64,000 nucleotides of DNA from Pelagerythrobacter marensis. GTDB taxonomy: Bacteria > Pseudomonadota > Alphaproteobacteria > Sphingomonadales > Sphingomonadaceae. Each line of letters starts with the position of its first letter. The first letter of the stretch is position 1. Positions 1 to 7,957 of the stretch are shown here, piece after piece. The notes under the pieces are model-generated. The model was not told where the DNA came from. It saw only the letters and a program-made list of their open reading frames with translations, and did no database searches. The stretch is taken from NCBI RefSeq assembly GCF_001028625.1, contig NZ_CP011805.1:1550001-1614000 (forward strand). The letters are read 5' to 3'. The position numbers were made by a program, and so were the translations under genes.

Positions 1-1
1 C

Positions 2-1222
2 GCCGCGCTGGAAGCGGCGCAGACGAAGAACGAGGCAGCCCGCTCCGCCCAGCAGGCCGCCGCCGCCGAACTCGCCGCGCACGATCAGGGCCTGGCCGTC
101 TCACGCGAACGCACCGCCGCCCAGCAGGGCGACATGGCCAGTTGGCAGGCGCGCGCAGGCGAAGCAGCGCAGCGGCTTTCCGGCATGGAGCAGCGGTTCG
201 AGGAAATTGCGGAAGAACGCGCGATCACCGCCGCGAAGCCCGAAGGGCTGATGCGCGAGATCGAGCAAGGCGATGCCGTGCGCGCGCGGCTGGCAGCGGC
301 CCTGGCGCAGGCCGAAACGGCAGTGGCGGAGGCGCAGGACGCCGCCGACGCAGCCGACCGCGCCTTTGCAGAGGCGACCGAGGCGCTGGCCAGTGCACGC
401 GAAAGCCGCGCCGGCCTGGCCGCACGGGCCGAAAACGAGGAAGCGCGCCGCAGCGAAATGACCCGCGTTTCGGGCGAGCGATTCCAGTGTCCCCCGCCCC
501 TTCTGGCCGGTCGGTTCGAATTCGACGAAAGCGAAATCGGCGATTCGGCAGCAGAAGCGGATGCGATGGAGCGCCTTAGCGCCAGTCGCGAGCGGATCGG
601 CCCGGTCAATCTCGTCGCGGCGGAAGAACTGGCCAAGATCGAGGATGAACACGGCAACAGCGCGGCCGAGCAGGCCGAACTGGCCGAAGCCGTCGCCCGC
701 CTGCGTGGTTCGATCGGCAATCTCAACCGCGAAGGGCGCGAGCGGCTGCGCGCCGCCTTCGAACAGGTCGATACCCATTTCCGCCGCCTGTTCACCCGGC
801 TGTTCGAAGGCGGGCAAGCGCATCTGGCGCTGATCGACAGCGACGATCCGCTGGAGGCGGGGCTGGAGATCTACGCCCAGCCGCCGGGCAAGCGTCTGCA
901 ATCGCTCACCCTGCTGTCAGGCGGGGAACAGGCGCTGACCGCCATTGCGCTGATCTTCGCCCTGTTCCTGACCAATCCTGCGCCGATCTGCGTGCTCGAC
1001 GAAGTCGATGCCCCGCTGGACGATGCCAATATCGATCGCTTCTGCGACCTGCTCGACGCGATGGCGAAAGAAACGGCCACCCGTTACCTGATCGTGACCC
1101 ACAACGCCGTGACGATGAGCCGGATGCACCGCCTGTTCGGCGTGACCATGATCGAAAAAGGCATCAGCCGTCTCGTCAGCGTCGACCTTGGCGGCGCGGA
1201 AGAACTGCTGGCAGCGGAATGA
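2..1222 (+). CDS. smc: Chromosome segregation ATPase SMC, C-terminal part (5' end outside window)
   Basis: The visible 406 residues are the end of an SMC protein, the ATPase core of the condensin complex that compacts and segregates chromosomes with ScpA and ScpB. The first ~230 residues are Ala/Glu/Arg-rich heptad-like sequence, as expected for the returning coiled-coil arm. The ABC signature LLSGGEQALTAIAL lies around residue 300, followed by Walker B and D-loop in ICVLDEVDAPLDD, and by a downstream THNAVTM segment. The Walker A half lies upstream of base 1. The frame is open from base 2, so the gene is cut by the window edge. The stop is 19 bases from the converging lysE gene. Confidence 0.95.
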   Translation, partial: AALEAAQTKNEAARSAQQAAAAELAAHDQGLAVSRERTAAQQGDMASWQARAGEAAQRLSGMEQRFEEIAEERAITAAKPEGLMREIEQGDAVRARLAAALAQAETAVAEAQDAADAADRAFAEATEALASARESRAGLAARAENEEARRSEMTRVSGERFQCPPPLLAGRFEFDESEIGDSAAEADAMERLSASRERIGPVNLVAAEELAKIEDEHGNSAAEQAELAEAVARLRGSIGNLNREGRERLRAAFEQVDTHFRRLFTRLFEGGQAHLALIDSDDPLEAGLEIYAQPPGKRLQSLTLLSGGEQALTAIALIFALFLTNPAPICVLDEVDAPLDDANIDRFCDLLDAMAKETATRYLIVTHNAVTMSRMHRLFGVTMIEKGISRLVSVDLGGAEELLAAE

Positions 1223-1241
1223 TCCGCCCCCTTGCGCTGCG

Positions 1242-1844
1242 CTAGGCGAATTCGCCGGCGATTGCGGGGGCCAGCGATGCCAGCAGCAGTATGGCCATTG
1301 TCCGGTTGAATATCCGCAGCCGTGCGGCATTCGACAGCCAGCGCCCTGCCTGCTGCCCGGCGACCGCCCAGGCCGCGACGCAGGGGACGTTGATCGCGCC
1401 GAACACCAGCGCCACCAGCGCCAGCGCCGCCGTCGAACCATCCGCGCCGTAGAGCGTCGTCGCGGTCAGCGCCATCATCCAGGCTTTCGGATTGACCCAC
1501 TGGAACAGCGCGGCCTGGATGAACGTGAACGGCTGGCCCACCCCGTCCCCTTCTTCCGCCGGTGCGGCCGTGGCGATCTTCCAGGCCAGCCAGCCCAGAT
1601 AGGCGCTGCTGACCACCACCAGAGCCAGCCGGACGGCAGGGAACGCTTCGAAAATTCGCGCCAGGCCGATGCCGACCAACAGGAGCATGACCACAAATCC
1701 GATCAGGATCCCGGCCAAGTGAGGGATCGTCCGGCGGAATCCGAAATTCGCGCCCGATGCCATGACCATCAGGTTGTTCGGGCCGGGCGTGATCGACGCC
1801 ACGAAAGCGAAGCCGGCAAGGGCGAGGAGAAGTTCGCTGGACAT
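1242..1844 (-). CDS. LysE/RhtB family amino-acid exporter
   Basis: A 200-residue integral membrane protein of the LysE translocator family, which exports amino acids or homoserine lactone-like compounds through the inner membrane. The family signature TPGPNNLM sits near residue 20, and about six hydrophobic segments follow. Length fits the family. It is transcribed away from an Lrp/AsnC regulator gene starting 72 bases upstream, an arrangement seen for exporters controlled by an amino-acid-sensing regulator. The substrate cannot be read from sequence. Confidence 0.9.
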   Translation of the reverse strand: MSSELLLALAGFAFVASITPGPNNLMVMASGANFGFRRTIPHLAGILIGFVVMLLLVGIGLARIFEAFPAVRLALVVVSSAYLGWLAWKIATAAPAEEGDGVGQPFTFIQAALFQWVNPKAWMMALTATTLYGADGSTAALALVALVFGAINVPCVAAWAVAGQQAGRWLSNAARLRIFNRTMAILLLASLAPAIAGEFA

Positions 1845-1855
1845 GGTCCAATAAT

Positions 1856-1897
1856 ATTCGACTCTCAGCCGAATGAGATTGCGAACATCTGCGCAAT
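1856..1897. promoter_or_regulatory. Dyads in the lysE/Lrp divergent promoter region
   Basis: Two inverted repeats lie between the divergent starts: ATTCG-N9-CGAAT (1856-1874) and ATTGCG-N8-CGCAAT (1878-1897). Lrp/AsnC proteins bind such dyads, so these are candidate operators for control of the exporter and autoregulation. Function is inferred from position only. Confidence 0.4.
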
Positions 1898-1916
1898 TTA
1901 CGATAGATCACAACTT

Positions 1917-2369
1917 ATGACGAAACTTGATCGGATTAACGAGCGAATATTGCATGAGCTGTCGCACGATGGCCGGGTGAGCAATCTGGAGCTTGCGGCG
2001 CGAGTCGGCCTCTCCCCTTCCGCTTGTTTGCGCCGGGTGCAGGATCTGGAGCAGTCGGGCGTAATCCAGGGCTATCGCGCGGTGCTGGATCGGCGGAAGC
2101 TGGGGATCGGCTTCACCGCCATCGTAGCGGTCGGGCTGAACCGCCATACCAAGGCCGCGCAGGAAGACTTCGAGCGCAAGATGGCCGAGGCGCCCGAGGT
2201 GAAGGAATGCCATAACGTCGCCGGGGCGGTGGAATATTTCCTGAGAGTCGAGGTCACGGACCTGACGGCTTACAAGCGTTTCCACACCGAAACGCTGGGC
2301 ACGGTCGAACAGGTGCAGTCGATCACCTCGTATGTCGTGATGGGTTCGCCCAAGGACATGCGCGCCTGA
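1917..2369 (+). CDS. Lrp/AsnC family transcriptional regulator
   Basis: A 150-residue regulator. The N-terminal winged helix (residues ~3-60, with LSHDGRVSNLELAARVGLS and the recognition helix PSACLRRVQ) is followed by an RAM/ligand-binding alpha-beta domain (residues ~65-145). The reading frame continues upstream, but ATG 1917 starts exactly at the conserved MTKLDRINERIL beginning of the family. It is divergent from lysE and probably senses an amino acid to control it. The specific effector is unknown. Confidence 0.9.
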   Translation: MTKLDRINERILHELSHDGRVSNLELAARVGLSPSACLRRVQDLEQSGVIQGYRAVLDRRKLGIGFTAIVAVGLNRHTKAAQEDFERKMAEAPEVKECHNVAGAVEYFLRVEVTDLTAYKRFHTETLGTVEQVQSITSYVVMGSPKDMRA

Positions 2370-2399
2370 GGCCGCGACATCGCCCCTGCGGCGGGATCG

Positions 2400-2798
2400 T
2401 CAGCGCGAGAGCGCGGCGCTGAGATCGGCGCGGATCGATTTCAGCCGGGCGACGACTTCGGCATTTCCGCGTGCGGTGCCGGCATCGCCTGTGGCGGCCG
2501 GCTCTGCCGCCGGTGCCGGCGACGGTTGCGCAGCGTCATCACCGCCGGCCTTCAGCGCCGCCAGCGCGCCTTTCAGCGTATAGCCTTCCCCGTTGACCAG
2601 GCGGTCGATCCGTTCGACCAGGGCGACATCGTCGGCACGGTAATAGCGGCGCCCCCCGCTGCGCTTGAGCGGGCGGAGCATGGGAAACTGCTGTTCCCAG
2701 TAACGCAGCACGTGCGGCTTTATGCCGAGAGCCTGGCCAACCTCGCCGATGGTCCTGAGCGCGCCCGCATCTTTGCCATCGTCGAATTCTGCCGCCAT
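2400..2798 (-). CDS. MerR family transcriptional regulator
   Basis: A 132-residue protein with an N-terminal MerR helix-turn-helix (TIGEVGQALGIKPHVLRYWE, residues ~16-35, then GGRRYYRADDVALVERI). The C-terminal part is short, Ala/Pro-rich and lacks the cysteines of metal-sensing MerR proteins. It starts 4 bases after ihfA and is surely co-transcribed with it. Placement of a short MerR protein directly after ihfA is common in alphaproteobacteria. Its target is not known. Confidence 0.88.
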   Translation of the reverse strand: MAAEFDDGKDAGALRTIGEVGQALGIKPHVLRYWEQQFPMLRPLKRSGGRRYYRADDVALVERIDRLVNGEGYTLKGALAALKAGGDDAAQPSPAPAAEPAATGDAGTARGNAEVVARLKSIRADLSAALSR

Positions 2799-2802
2799 CG
2801 TT

Positions 2803-3102
2803 TCAGCCTTTCGCGATACGATCCTTGAGGAGCTGGCTTGCGCGGAAGGTGATCACGCGGCGCGGCGTGATCGGAACTTCCACCCCCGTTTTGGGGTTGC
2901 GCCCGATCCGTTCTTTCTTGTCGCGTAGCACGAAGCTGCCGAAGCCCGAAATCTTGACGTTTTCGCCATCGGACATCGACCCGCACATATGAGCGAGGAT
3001 CGCTTCGACGAGGTCGAGCGATTCGGCGCGCGACAACCCCATCTTGCGATTGATCGTTTCCGCCAGATCTGCGCGTGTCAGCGTACCCACCGAACGCATC
3101 AT
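2803..3102 (-). CDS. ihfA: Integration host factor subunit alpha
   Basis: A 99-residue HU/IHF family DNA-bending protein that pairs with IhfB. Diagnostic segments are TRADLAETI at the start, the core VKISGFGSFVLRDKKERIGR, and the beta-arm region NPKTGVEVPITPRRVITFRAS. The start has two ATG codons in tandem (3102 and 3099), with a GGAGAA ribosome binding site upstream. It leads a two-gene unit with merR and is separated from fabH by a terminator. Confidence 0.96.
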   Translation of the reverse strand: MMRSVGTLTRADLAETINRKMGLSRAESLDLVEAILAHMCGSMSDGENVKISGFGSFVLRDKKERIGRNPKTGVEVPITPRRVITFRASQLLKDRIAKG

Positions 3103-3193
3103 GCGGCATTCTCCTCCATCGCGACCCGACTTCGGACTCTGCGCGCCCTAACGAGGATATCGCACCTTCGCAACGTGTTGCAGGCCAAATGGT

Positions 3194-3212
3194 AAAAAAC
3201 GCCGACCGGCGT
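3194..3212 (-). terminator. Intrinsic terminator after fabH
   Basis: On the minus strand, ACGCC-GGTC-GGCGT is followed by a run of six T. The stem is short (5 bp with a tetraloop), but the U-tract is clean. It starts 7 bases after the fabH stop and separates the rpmF-plsX-fabH unit from ihfA-merR. Confidence 0.65.
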
Positions 3213-3218
3213 CAACCA

Positions 3219-4184
3219 TTACAGCCTAACGAGGCTTGCCCCCCAGGTGAATCCGCCGCCCATCGCTTCGAACATCACCAAATCGCCGGGCTTGATTCGC
3301 CCGTCGCGAACGCCCGTGTCGAAAGCGAGCGGAACGGAAGCGGCGGAGGTGTTCGCGTGCCGGTCAACCGTCACGATCACCTTTTCCGCCGGCAGGCCCA
3401 GCTTGCGTGCGGTGGCGTCGAGAATGCGGGCGTTCGCCTGGTGCGGCACGACCCAGTCGATATCGGCCGGGGCAAAGCCCGCAGCGGCCAGCGTTTCCTC
3501 CAGCACGGCAGCGAGGTTGACGACCGCGTGGCGAAACACCTCGCGCCCGCGCATCCGCAAATGCCCCACGGTCTGCGTGGTCGAAGGGCCGCCGTCGACG
3601 TAGAGCAGCTGGTTGTGCTGGCCATCGGCGTGCAGCTTGCACGCCAGAACGCCCGGCCCATCTTCGGGCACGTCCTGCGCTTCCAGCACCATCGCCCCGG
3701 CACCATCGCCGAACAGGACGCACGTTGCGCGATCTTCCCAATCGAGAATGCGGCTGAAGGTTTCCGAACCGATCACCAGCGCGCGCTTCGCCATGCCGGT
3801 GCGCAGCATCGAATCGGCGGTTGCGAGGGCGTAGAGGAAGCCGGAACATACCGCCCCGACATCGAATGCGATCCCGCCGTTGCAGCCCAGTGCGTGCTGA
3901 ACGATCGTGGCGGTGGCGGGGAACGTCTGGTCGGGCGTGGCGGTGGCCAGCACGATCAGGTCGATATCCTTCGCGTCCACCCCGGCAGCTTCGAGCGCCT
4001 TGCGCGAAGCCTCGATCGCCAGCGAGGAAGTCGTTTCGTCGTCTTCCGCGATATAGCGCTGGCGGATACCGGTCCGCTCCACGATCCATTCGTCGCTGGT
4101 ATCGACGCGCCTGGCCAGTTCGGCATTGGTGACCACGTTGCGGGGCAAGGCGGACCCGCTGCCTTTCACCTGCGAACGAATCAC
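3219..4184 (-). CDS. fabH: 3-oxoacyl-ACP synthase III (FabH)
   Basis: A 321-residue condensing enzyme that starts fatty-acid chains by joining acetyl-CoA (or another short acyl-CoA) to malonyl-ACP. The catalytic triad is visible: Cys113 in GAVCSGF, His248 in VVPHQAN and Asn278 in HANTSAA. Length is normal. The start is GTG 4184, overlapping the plsX stop by 4 bases (GTGA), so the two are translationally coupled in the usual rpmF-plsX-fabH order. Confidence 0.97.
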   Translation of the reverse strand: MIRSQVKGSGSALPRNVVTNAELARRVDTSDEWIVERTGIRQRYIAEDDETTSSLAIEASRKALEAAGVDAKDIDLIVLATATPDQTFPATATIVQHALGCNGGIAFDVGAVCSGFLYALATADSMLRTGMAKRALVIGSETFSRILDWEDRATCVLFGDGAGAMVLEAQDVPEDGPGVLACKLHADGQHNQLLYVDGGPSTTQTVGHLRMRGREVFRHAVVNLAAVLEETLAAAGFAPADIDWVVPHQANARILDATARKLGLPAEKVIVTVDRHANTSAASVPLAFDTGVRDGRIKPGDLVMFEAMGGGFTWGASLVRL

Positions 4185-5239
4185 TTCGCGTCCCCGGTCG
4201 CCTGGCCTGTGCGCAGGCGCGCTTCGCCCAGTGCGGCAAGATCGGCGCTGATGCGGTGGGTCAGATCGTCCTCCAGCAGGCGTGCGGCAACCGCCACGGC
4301 ATTGGCCACGCCGGCAGCATTGGCGCTGCCGTGGCTTTTCACCACCACACCGTTGAGGCCGAGGAAAACGGCCCCGTTGTGATTGTTGGGATCGAGATGA
4401 TGCTTGAGCAATTCGGTTGCCGGCCGCGAGACGAGGAAACCGATCTTGGACCGCAGCGAGCTGGTGAAGGCGCTGCGCAGCAGATCGGTGACGAAACGCG
4501 CCGCCCCCTCGATCGCCTTGAGCGCGATATTGCCGGAAAAGCCGTCAGTGACGACGACGTCGACTTCGCCGCGGTTGATCTTGTCGCTTTCGACGAACCC
4601 GTCGAAGGACAGCGCCAGGCCGGTCGCCGCCTGAAGCTGCGCCGCGGCATCGCGCAGCGCATCGGTGCCCTTGGTTTCCTCGGTCCCGATGTTCAGCAGG
4701 CGCACGCGCGGTTCGGCAAGCCCGGTGACGATGCGCGAATAGGCCGCGCCCATGATCGCGAACTGGACCAGGTTGCGCGCGTCAGCCTCGGTATTGGCAC
4801 CAAGGTCGAGCATGATAACGTCGTTGTCGCCCAGCGTCGGCATCAGCGCGGCGAGCGCGGGGCGGTCGATGCCCGGCAGAGTGCGCAGCGCGAGCTTGCT
4901 CATGGCCATCAGTGCGCCGGTGTTGCCCGCGCTGACCGCAGCGCCGGCATCGCCCGCCTTCACCGCGTTGACCGCGAGGCCCATCGACGTGGTGCGGGCG
5001 CGGCGAAGCGCCTGGGTCGGCTTCTCGTCACCGCCCACGACATCGTCGCAATGCAGGATTTCGGATGCGTCGCGCATCCCCGGATGGGTATCGAGCGCGG
5101 CCTTGATCCGCGTCTCGTCGCCCACCAGCAGGAACTTGAACTGATCATGGCGGCGGCGGGCCAGCGCCGCACCTTCCACCATGACGCGCACACCCTCGTC
5201 CCCGCCCATCGCGTCGACGGCGATACGCGGAAGACTCAT
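4181..5239 (-). CDS. plsX: Phosphate acyltransferase PlsX
   Basis: A 352-residue enzyme that converts acyl-ACP to acyl-phosphate, the acyl donor for PlsY in phospholipid synthesis. The N-terminus IAVDAMGGDEGV and segments SAGNTGALMA and TDGFSGNIALK are typical. It lies 19 bases after rpmF and overlaps fabH. Start ATG 5239 is well placed. Confidence 0.97.
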   Translation of the reverse strand: MSLPRIAVDAMGGDEGVRVMVEGAALARRRHDQFKFLLVGDETRIKAALDTHPGMRDASEILHCDDVVGGDEKPTQALRRARTTSMGLAVNAVKAGDAGAAVSAGNTGALMAMSKLALRTLPGIDRPALAALMPTLGDNDVIMLDLGANTEADARNLVQFAIMGAAYSRIVTGLAEPRVRLLNIGTEETKGTDALRDAAAQLQAATGLALSFDGFVESDKINRGEVDVVVTDGFSGNIALKAIEGAARFVTDLLRSAFTSSLRSKIGFLVSRPATELLKHHLDPNNHNGAVFLGLNGVVVKSHGSANAAGVANAVAVAARLLEDDLTHRISADLAALGEARLRTGQATGDAK

Positions 5240-5258
5240 GACGTTCCCCAGCCGGCCG

Positions 5259-5438
5259 TCAGAGGCCGACGGCGATGACTTCGCGGCCGTTGTAGTGCCC
5301 GCAGTGCGGGCAGAGGTTGTGCGGGCGCTTCAGCTCGCCGCAGTTCGAGCATTCATGGAATGCCTCGACCTTCAGCGAATCGTGCGCGCGACGGTTGCCA
5401 CGGCGATGGGGCGATACTTTTCTCTTCGGGACAGCCAT
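5259..5438 (-). CDS. rpmF: 50S ribosomal protein L32
   Basis: A 59-residue protein beginning MAVPKRKVSPHRRGNRRAHD. It has the paired zinc-ribbon cysteines in CSNCGEL and CPHCGHY. The N-terminus is diagnostic for L32. It opens the rpmF-plsX-fabH operon, linking ribosome and lipid synthesis as in many proteobacteria. Confidence 0.97.
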   Translation of the reverse strand: MAVPKRKVSPHRRGNRRAHDSLKVEAFHECSNCGELKRPHNLCPHCGHYNGREVIAVGL

Positions 5439-5548
5439 TGCGGCACCTGTTCCAATAAATTCTGTGTGTTGCGGGCCGCTCTAGGCCAAGGTCCGGCAAC
5501 GCACAAGACGCGCCTGAGGATGGACCCGTCCGTTGCGGGAAGGCGCGC

Positions 5549-5576
5549 CCTATAGCGCATATTTCCCCCGTTGCAA
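5549..5576 (-). promoter_or_regulatory. Candidate sigma70 promoter of rpmF-plsX-fabH
   Basis: Reading the minus strand: -35 TTGCAA (5576-5571), a 16-base spacer and -10 TATAGG (5554-5549). It would give a leader of about 100 nucleotides before rpmF. The hexamers are close to consensus for this GC-rich genome. The rest of the gap to the MAPEG gene shows no other signal. Confidence 0.5.
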
Positions 5577-5677
5577 GCGGTGCGACCGACCCGGCCCGCC
5601 GGATTGGCGTTGCCCGTGCCGCCCGCGGACCCTAACAGGCGGGCACCGCGACACGAGACGCGACAAGGGGCAAAGCG

Positions 5678-6070
5678 ATGATACTTCCGGTAACTCTGAC
5701 TGCGGTGGCGGCTGCCGCGATCCTCAATATCTGGCTGACCTTGCGGATCGGCGCCGTGCGCCGCGCCTACAAGATCAGCGTCGGCGACGGCGGCAACGAG
5801 GCGCTGCAACGCCGGATGCGCGCCCAGCTCAATTTTGCGGAAAACGTGCCGATCACGCTGCTGCTGATCGCGGCGCTGGAGCTTGCAGGGATCGGCGGCG
5901 ACTGGCTGGCCTATGTCGCCGGCCTGTTCATTCTCAGCCGCGTCGCCCACGGGTTCGGGATGGACGGCGGCAAGGCGCAGATGGGGCGGATGATCGGGAC
6001 GCTGGTGACGCTGGCGACCCAGCTGTTCCTGGCCGGGGTTGCCGTGGGTGCGGTTCTGCGGCTGTTCTGA
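5678..6070 (+). CDS. MAPEG family membrane protein
   Basis: A 130-residue protein with about four hydrophobic helices. The segment RRMRAQLNFAENVPITLLLI carries the family motif (RAQxNxxE) of membrane-associated proteins in eicosanoid and glutathione metabolism. Bacterial members are probably glutathione-dependent membrane transferases or peroxidases, but the substrate is unknown. It stands alone, divergent from rpmF, and converges on the following hydrolase gene. Confidence 0.88.
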   Translation: MILPVTLTAVAAAAILNIWLTLRIGAVRRAYKISVGDGGNEALQRRMRAQLNFAENVPITLLLIAALELAGIGGDWLAYVAGLFILSRVAHGFGMDGGKAQMGRMIGTLVTLATQLFLAGVAVGAVLRLF

Positions 6071-6087
6071 GCCGCAGCCGCTGAACC

Positions 6088-6756
6088 TCAGGCCAGCGCG
6101 GCGTCGCCAACGAAGGCGTTGGTGCGCCGTTCGTGGCCGAACGTGCTGGTCGGGCCGTGGCCGGGGATGAAGGTCACCTCGTCGCCCAGGGGCCAGAGCT
6201 TGCCGGTGATCGCGTCGAGCAGGTCCTGATGGTTGCCGCGCGGAAAATCGGTCCGCCCGATCGATCCCTTGAACAGGACATCGCCGACGATCGCGAAGCG
6301 GCTCGGCGCGTGGTGGAAGACGACGTGGCCCGGCGTGTGGCCGGGGCAATGGATCACGTCGAGCGTCAGGTCGCCCACCGTCACCGTATCGCCATCGTCC
6401 AGCCACCGGTCAGGCTCGAAGCTCTTTGCATCCATGCCCCATTGCCGCCCGTCGTCGTCGAGCCGGGCGATCCAGAACCGGTCTTCCTCGTGCGGGCCCT
6501 CGATCGGAAGGCCCAGTTCCTGGGCCAGCACACCGGCCTGCCCGCAATGGTCGAGATGGCCGTGGGTGATCAGCAGCTTTTCCAGCGTCACCCCCGCCCT
6601 CGCCACGCCGGCTTTCAGCTTGTCGAGATCGCCGCCTGGATCGACCAGCGCCCCGCGCATCGTCTTCGTGCACCAGATCAGCGAACAGTTCTGCTGCAGG
6701 GGCGTGACGGGCATGATCGCGGCGCGCATCGGCGGCTGGGTGTCGGTATCGGTCAT
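6088..6756 (-). CDS. Metallo-beta-lactamase fold hydrolase (glyoxalase II-like)
   Basis: A 222-residue zinc hydrolase. The metal motif THGHLDHCG (HxHxDH) lies near residue 63, with further ligands in HCPGHTPGHVVF, VGDVLFKGSIGRTD and PGHGPTSTFGHE. The pattern matches the YcbL/GloB-type thioester hydrolases, which cleave S-lactoylglutathione-like substrates. Substrate is not proven. No operon partner. Confidence 0.9.
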   Translation of the reverse strand: MTDTDTQPPMRAAIMPVTPLQQNCSLIWCTKTMRGALVDPGGDLDKLKAGVARAGVTLEKLLITHGHLDHCGQAGVLAQELGLPIEGPHEEDRFWIARLDDDGRQWGMDAKSFEPDRWLDDGDTVTVGDLTLDVIHCPGHTPGHVVFHHAPSRFAIVGDVLFKGSIGRTDFPRGNHQDLLDAITGKLWPLGDEVTFIPGHGPTSTFGHERRTNAFVGDAALA

Positions 6757-6867
6757 GGCGGAGAGATGGCGGGGAACAGGGCCGGTTGCAAGCTGCGCGT
6801 CGGCCCGATTTCATCCTGCCCGGCGCTCGGCGGCTGGCCCCTCCGTCAGCCGCTGGCGCGGCTGCCA

Positions 6868-6943
6868 CCTCCCCAACGCAAGTCGTTGGGGAGGATCAAC
6901 CGAAACCGCTACCGATCCTCCCCATCGTCTCGCGATGGGGAGG
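6868..6943. repeat. Two tandem palindromes (REP-like)
   Basis: Two hairpins in a row: CCTCCCCAACG-N5-CGTTGGGGAGG (6868-6894) and CCTCCCCATCG-N5-CGATGGGGAGG (6917-6943). Both have perfect 11 bp arms and share the CCTCCCCA half. They fill most of the gap between the hydrolase and the S24 repressor. They look like members of a dispersed extragenic palindrome family and may also act as bidirectional terminators. Confidence 0.7.
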
Positions 6944-6979
6944 GGGACCACTCGCGCAGCGAGGGGTGGAGGGCCTGGC

Positions 6980-7621
6980 TCAGACCCGCCCGCCTTTCCA
7001 CACGACGCGGCCGATTACTTCCACTTCCTCGCGCGCCAGTTCGATCGGGGGATAGGCGCTGTTTTCGCTGACCAGCGTGATCCGGCCCTGCGCCGCGGCC
7101 TGGAGCCGCTTGACGTGCAGGGCATCGCCGATGCGCACGACATGGATCCCCTCCCCCCCCCGCTTGTGCCGGTCGACGAAGATTTCGTCGCCCGAGCGGA
7201 GCAGCGGCTCCATCGAATCGCCTTCGACCCGGATCGCGGTCAGGTCCGCCCCCTCCAGCCCCATTTCGCGCAGCCAGCGGCGCGAGAAGCGGAACACGTC
7301 GAAGGGAATTTCGCGCGCGCCGAGCGCGCCGGCCCCGGCAGAGGCATCGAGCGACAGGCGCGGCACCTCGATCCAGTCGCCGCGAACCGGCGCAGGAGCC
7401 GGGGGATAGGATTTACCCTCCGGCGCGCCCAATTCTGATTCGGCCACACCGAAAAATTCCGCCAGCGTCCGGCGATCCTGCTCCTCCAGCTTGCGCGGGC
7501 TGCCCTTGCGCACGAATTGCTGCAGGTACGTGGGGTTGCGCCCGATCAGGTGAGACAGCCCGGCCAGGCTCGCCCCGCGATCGCGGGCGAGTTCGAGCAG
7601 GCGCTGGCGCGCGTCGTTCAT
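6980..7621 (-). CDS. Helix-turn-helix repressor with S24 (LexA/CI-like) peptidase domain
   Basis: A 213-residue protein. Residues ~8-60 form an XRE-like DNA-binding domain (LAGLSHLIGRNPTYLQQFVRKG). Residues ~85-213 form a LexA/UmuD-like S24 domain with catalytic Ser136 in VEGDSMEPL and Lys171 in LHVKRL. An Ala-Gly pair around residues 95-98 could be the self-cleavage site. Such proteins are repressors relieved by RecA filaments or other stress signals. It faces two small genes across a gap with palindromes, suggesting it regulates them and itself. LexA proper has a different N-terminal domain, so this is a second S24 regulator. Confidence 0.88.
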   Translation of the reverse strand: MNDARQRLLELARDRGASLAGLSHLIGRNPTYLQQFVRKGSPRKLEEQDRRTLAEFFGVAESELGAPEGKSYPPAPAPVRGDWIEVPRLSLDASAGAGALGAREIPFDVFRFSRRWLREMGLEGADLTAIRVEGDSMEPLLRSGDEIFVDRHKRGGEGIHVVRIGDALHVKRLQAAAQGRITLVSENSAYPPIELAREEVEVIGRVVWKGGRV

Positions 7622-7650
7622 CCCGGAAAAGCCTCTGGCATCATTTTTCC

Positions 7651-7731
7651 TTCCTAGACGATGTATTTTTCCTAGACAAGTAGGATTTCAGCTGGAACCA
7701 AGGACGGAACGAATCGAGAACATTCGATTCG
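7651..7731. promoter_or_regulatory. Repeats and palindromes between the S24 repressor and the small genes
   Basis: The 138-base divergent gap holds a direct repeat TTCCTAGAC at 7651-7659 and 7669-7677 (18 bases apart, on one face of the helix), a dyad TCCTA-N6-TAGGA (7670-7685) and a perfect dyad CGAATCGA-N6-TCGATTCG (7710-7731). These are good candidate operators for the adjacent repressor. Binding is inferred. Confidence 0.5.
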
Positions 7732-7759
7732 AGTCGCCCATTGCCTGCCGGGGAGAGCC

Positions 7760-7957
7760 ATGCTGATCCGATCCGTCGAAAAATTCCTTCGTGCCCACGA
7801 AATTTCGCCGACCAAGTTCGGTCGGCTTGCCGCGCGAGATCCGCGTTTCGTTCTCGATCTCAGGAACGGCCGTGAGCCGCGCGGCGCCATGGAGGCGCGC
7901 ATTCAGGGCTTCATGGCCGGGTACGAAGCCGCGCGGGAGACTGGCCATGCTGCATGA
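7760..7957 (+). CDS. Small conserved-looking protein, possible DNA-binding
   Basis: A 65-residue protein beginning MLIRSVEKFLRAHEI. The middle (SPTKFGRLAARDPRFVLDLR) reads like a helix-turn-helix in which a short helix is followed by a turn and a basic helix. The GREPR segment resembles small uncharacterised sphingomonad proteins. It is divergent from the S24 repressor and overlaps the next gene by 11 bases, so the two are probably translated together. Function unknown. Confidence 0.65.
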   Translation: MLIRSVEKFLRAHEISPTKFGRLAARDPRFVLDLRNGREPRGAMEARIQGFMAGYEAARETGHAA

